Shown here: piece by piece, positions 50,433 to 53,201 of the stretch
How positions within the stretch are numbered: the first letter of the stretch is position 1
Layout of the letters: the number at the start of each line of letters is the position of its first letter
Notes under the pieces: model-generated
The model's database searches: none
The model's input: only the letters and a program-made list of their open reading frames with translations
What the model was told of the DNA's origin: nothing
Source of the DNA: Pedobacter cryoconitis
GTDB taxonomy: Bacteria; Bacteroidota; Bacteroidia; Sphingobacteriales; Sphingobacteriaceae
NCBI RefSeq assembly: GCF_014200605.1
Contig: NZ_JACHCE010000002.1
Span: forward strand, 1 to 53,201
Length of the DNA: 53,201 bases
Reading direction: 5' to 3'
Position numbers and translations under genes: made by a program

Positions 50433-51008
50433 ATGGCGAAAACAGGTTTATTTTTTGGTTCTTTCAACCCAATTCATACAGGTCATCTGATTATAGCCAG
50501 TTATATGGCTAATTTCACTGATCTGGATGAAGTATGGCTGGTGGTCTCCCCGCAGAATCCGCTAAAAAATAAAAAGGGGCTTGGCAATATGTACGACAGA
50601 CTTGAAATGGCCCGGTTAGCTATTGAACCGGCAGAGCAGCTCAAGGTAAGCGACATAGAATTTAACATGCCCCAGCCTTCTTATACAATCGATACACTCG
50701 CTTATCTGCACGAAAAACATCCTGCTAAAGAATTCGTCCTGATTATGGGGGCAGATAACCTGGCTTCCCTGAAAAAATGGAAAAACTATGAAGTTCTCTT
50801 GAAGAACTATCACATCTATGTTTATCCAAGACCCGGATCTGATGTGACTGAATGGATAAACCATCCTTCGATTACATTGACAGAAACACCTCAGATGGAA
50901 ATTTCATCTACTTTTATCAGACAAGCTCTAAAAGACAATAAAAATATCCAGTTTCTTGTTCCTGAAAATGTAATCGCATTTATGGACAGTAAAAATATGT
51001 ATCGCTAA
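50433..51008 (+). CDS. nadD: Nicotinate-nucleotide adenylyltransferase
   Basis: This protein of 191 residues joins nicotinate mononucleotide to ATP to form deamido-NAD. The nucleotidyltransferase motif GSFNPIHTGHL (9-19) contains the HxGH pair His15 and His18, and the second motif ISSTFIRQ (near residue 171) binds the phosphates. MGADNLASLKKWKNYE matches the substrate loop. It is the last gene of yicC-gmk-nadD, 16 bases after gmk, and is followed by a hairpin. Confidence 0.95.
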   Translation: MAKTGLFFGSFNPIHTGHLIIASYMANFTDLDEVWLVVSPQNPLKNKKGLGNMYDRLEMARLAIEPAEQLKVSDIEFNMPQPSYTIDTLAYLHEKHPAKEFVLIMGADNLASLKKWKNYEVLLKNYHIYVYPRPGSDVTEWINHPSITLTETPQMEISSTFIRQALKDNKNIQFLVPENVIAFMDSKNMYR

Positions 51009-51010
51009 TT

Positions 51011-51032
51011 AGCCTGGTTTAAACCAGCTTTT
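51011..51032. terminator. Hairpin between convergent nadD and rsmI-like gene
   Basis: The perfect 14-base palindrome CTGGTTTAAACCAG (51014-51027), flanked by AGC and CTTTT, lies in the 22-base gap between two convergent genes. The stem is short and the T run has four bases, so termination may be partial. Confidence 0.5.
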
Positions 51033-51738
51033 AACGGTAAATAAGGAATATTGTTGGTTTTTTATGAAGATCTATTTTCTCCTGACGCCATTGCCCAACA
51101 GACTGTGTTCTAATATACTCATCTTCTCCTGTGATATTACTTGCCACACAAAGTAAAGTCTGTGCCGCCGTGTTTTTGATAATATCCTCGTATAAATGAT
51201 TGTTCCTGAAAGGGGTTTCAATGAACATCTGAGTCTGTTTATTTTTTTCAGCAAGCTGTTCAAGCTCTTTAATTTTCTTTACTCTTTCTACTTTATCAAT
51301 TGGCAGATAACCGTGGAAAGTGAAGCTTTGACCATTGAATCCTGAAGACATCAATGCTAGTAAAAGTGAATTAGGACCTACTAGAGGTACAACCTTAATT
51401 CCACGTTTATGCGCTTCAGAAACAATTTCTGCACCCGGATCAGCTACACCAGGACAACCTGCCTCACTCATCAGACCTACATCTTTTCCCGTCATCAATT
51501 CTTTAAAATAAGGGACCATAGAGTCATTACGTTTATGTTTACCATAATCGTGAATAGTTAAATCACTCTGTGGAATTTTTAAGCCTGCCTCTTTTAAAGA
51601 CTTCCTTGCGGTTTTTTCATTTTCTACGATATAAGTGTCAATAGCATTGATAGTATCGATCAGATATGGAGTGAATGACTTCGCAGAGGCATTTTCTGCC
51701 AATGGAACAGGAATCAGGAATAATACACCTTTCTTCAT
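51031..51738 (-). CDS. RsmI-like SAM-dependent methyltransferase
   Basis: This protein of 235 residues is a tetrapyrrole-methylase-fold enzyme of the group that contains RsmI, which methylates the ribose of C1402 in 16S rRNA. GLMSEAGCPGVADPGAEIV and VVPLVGPNSLLLALMSSGF are the SAM-binding motifs of the family. The N-terminus lacks the GNxxD motif of standard RsmI (here LIPVPLAENASAKSFT), so it represents the shorter Bacteroidota paralogue and its target may differ. It is a single gene with its own control region. Confidence 0.85.
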   Translation of the reverse strand: MKKGVLFLIPVPLAENASAKSFTPYLIDTINAIDTYIVENEKTARKSLKEAGLKIPQSDLTIHDYGKHKRNDSMVPYFKELMTGKDVGLMSEAGCPGVADPGAEIVSEAHKRGIKVVPLVGPNSLLLALMSSGFNGQSFTFHGYLPIDKVERVKKIKELEQLAEKNKQTQMFIETPFRNNHLYEDIIKNTAAQTLLCVASNITGEDEYIRTQSVGQWRQEKIDLHKKPTIFLIYR

Positions 51739-52090
51739 TTGAATTTATTATTTTTTTGGTATAGTTTATGTAGTACTGAGATGAATTCCGTCTACACCGG
51801 TTTAGTGGGTATAAGGGCTCTTATTAACAGTATTAATTTATTTAAATTTTAGCATTTACTCCTGCAGATTGCATTAGTTTGGATTACAAAGGAAAAGAAT
51901 TAATATTTGGAAAGAGAAAATAAGAATCTAAATATTAAGTTTAACCGTTTAAAGCCCATAATTACCGTGTCCCTCTATGCAATTCTTAAATTGCCAACCC
52001 CAGAATCTTACCTTATTGCATAAAACGTTAAACCATTGTTCATTTTTTTACTCATAGATATAAGTTAGGTTATATTATAAATACACACAA
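51739..52090. other. 352-base divergent intergenic region
   Basis: No gene is visible. It lies between the divergent RsmI-like gene and the YXWGXW-type protein and should hold both promoters. I see no perfect TAnnTTTG element for either gene; the sequence before 52091 (TATATTATAAATA) is simply AT-rich, so an alternative sigma factor is possible. Confidence 0.35.
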
Positions 52091-53201
52091 ATGAAAAACA
52101 TGATCAAATTGCCAGCTGTCATACTCGGGCTTATGCTCCTGTTTACTGGCATCACACAAAAAGCGGTGGCGCAGGGTTATGATGACATTTCTCTGCAATC
52201 ATTTTACGATGAACTTTCACCTTATGGAACCTGGATACAGGATCCTCAATACGGAAATGTCTGGCGTCCTGATGTAGATCAGAATGATTTCAGGCCATAT
52301 TATACAGATGGCCGCTGGGCGATGACCGAGTACGGAAACACCTGGGTATCAGACTATGACTGGGGATGGGCTCCGTTTCACTATGGCCGTTGGGTAAATA
52401 ACAGATTTAACCAATGGGTTTGGATTCCCGATACTGTATGGGGACCTGCATGGGTTAGCTGGAGAAGCGGTGGCGGATATTACGGATGGGCGCCTTTAGG
52501 CCCGGGTATAAATATTAACATCAATATTGGCGGTGGCGGCTATAATACGCCAAGCAACTGGTGGAATTTTATTCCGCAACGCAGTATTTACAGCAATAAT
52601 TATCCCCGTTACTCAAGCAGGAACATAACGATCATCAACCGTACAACGATTATTAATAATACTTATGGCCATGGTGACAGGAATACGTATTATACTGGCC
52701 CCAGAGCCGATGATGTAAGAAGAGCCACAAACAGAGATGTAAGGGTCTACAACATTTCCCGTTCAGACAGACCTGGAAGGACAAGTATATCGAATAATAA
52801 TATTAATATCTATAATCCAAGATCTGATGGCCGTAGCGCAAGATCTGCTGATGGAAATAATCAGAGATCAGGGAATGTTGACCGTTCAGGCAGAAACAAT
52901 GGAATTACTCCTGGCAGAGGTGATATCAATAACTCACGTTCAGGAAGTGATATGAACAGAGCAGCAGGTCAGGCCGACAGGACACGTTCTGGAAGAGGAA
53001 GTACTACAGATCAAAATCCTGCAGCAATTAATGATGCAAGAAGTCAGCAAGTACGTGATGCGCAGTCGCGTCAGCAACGTGGTGACATTCAACAACAGCA
53101 ACAACAACGCCAGCAGCAGGATCAGCAGCGTCAGCAACGTGATGCCCAGCAACAGCAACAACAACGCCAGCAGCAGGATCAGCAGCGTCAGCAACGTGAT
53201 G
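52091..53201 (+). CDS. Secreted YXWGXW-repeat (DUF6600-like) protein, 3' end outside
   Basis: The frame is open from ATG 52091 to the window end (370 codons) with no stop. A signal peptide (about 1-28, ending KAVAQ) is followed by a Trp/Tyr/Gly-rich domain with repeats such as YGTWIQDPQYGNVWRP, DYDWGWAPFHYGRWV, WVWIPDTVWGPAWVSW and YYGWAPLGPG, the pattern of YXWGXW/DUF6600 proteins. A Ser/Arg/Asn-rich stretch (about 200-310) then gives way to a Gln/Arg-rich tail encoded by a 57-base tandem repeat. It is probably periplasmic or surface-exposed. The function is unknown; the basic, disordered tail could bind anionic polymers. The upstream start MKNMIKLP is the only sensible one. Confidence 0.85.
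   Translation, partial: MKNMIKLPAVILGLMLLFTGITQKAVAQGYDDISLQSFYDELSPYGTWIQDPQYGNVWRPDVDQNDFRPYYTDGRWAMTEYGNTWVSDYDWGWAPFHYGRWVNNRFNQWVWIPDTVWGPAWVSWRSGGGYYGWAPLGPGINININIGGGGYNTPSNWWNFIPQRSIYSNNYPRYSSRNITIINRTTIINNTYGHGDRNTYYTGPRADDVRRATNRDVRVYNISRSDRPGRTSISNNNINIYNPRSDGRSARSADGNNQRSGNVDRSGRNNGITPGRGDINNSRSGSDMNRAAGQADRTRSGRGSTTDQNPAAINDARSQQVRDAQSRQQRGDIQQQQQQRQQQDQQRQQRDAQQQQQQRQQQDQQRQQRD
53093..53201 (+). repeat. 57-base in-frame tandem repeat (19 codons)
   Basis: The unit starting CAACAGCAACAACAACGCC at 53093 begins again at 53150, exactly 57 bases later, and is identical until the window end cuts the second copy after 52 bases. It keeps the reading frame and encodes a Gln-rich unit with Arg and Asp (QQQQQRQQQDQQRQQRDAQ). 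More copies probably follow outside the window. Confidence 0.9.

Overview
The window looks like a chromosomal segment of a Bacteroidota bacterium, most likely Sphingobacteriaceae (Pedobacter-like). The basis is AT-rich DNA, promoters of the Bacteroidota type (TTTG, about 19 bases, TAnnTTTG), an IPExxxVDY-family protein, a LytTR regulator with LytS-type kinases, a VgrG module with a DUF4280 PAAR-like spike, and the acpP-fabF-rnc order. No phage, insertion sequence or CRISPR array is visible.

Layout, left to right. Positions 1-1067 hold no convincing gene, only a promoter pointing out of the window at the left edge. Next is a translationally coupled RNA-repair pair, rtcB-prfH (1068-3082). It is followed on the minus strand by tex, pdhB and an AddAB-type helicase-nuclease pair (3120-12837). 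A secreted thioredoxin-like protein comes next, then an NsrR-like Rrf2 regulator divergent from the flavohaemoglobin hmp, with a long palindrome over the hmp promoter. Then come a GH3 hydrolase, two outer-membrane proteins, a lutABC lactate operon, a TMEM175-like channel and a quinone oxidoreductase (15638-24286).

The most unusual part is 24462-31801: one LytTR response regulator followed by six tandem paralogous LytS-type sensor kinases. The kinases alternate strictly. Members 1, 3 and 5 keep the phospho-accepting His of the H-box but lack the middle glycine of the ATP-lid motif. Members 2, 4 and 6 have Asp in place of that His but keep the lid glycine. Genes within each His/Asp pair are nearly fused (3, -1 and 3 bases apart), while pairs are 13-20 bases apart. 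The linker helices of the two classes also tend to carry opposite charge. I read this as three copies of a two-gene module encoding obligate heterodimeric kinases that feed one regulator. I know of no description of such a system, but I could not search.

After two gene remnants (31823-32170) comes a type VI secretion effector island on the minus strand (32184-40978). It encodes VgrG, a papain-like putative effector, an overlapping membrane protein that may be its immunity partner, an unknown protein, a 1130-residue PAAR-like spike fused to two probable peptidoglycan-cleaving domains, and a lipoprotein that may be the second immunity protein. A frameshifted Crp/Fnr pseudogene and a serine hydrolase follow.

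The right side is core housekeeping: tRNA-Ser(GGA), pyruvate kinase, the IPExxxVDY protein, acpP-fabF-rnc, yicC-gmk-nadD and an RsmI-like methyltransferase. The window ends inside a secreted YXWGXW-type protein with a Gln/Arg-rich 57-base tandem repeat.
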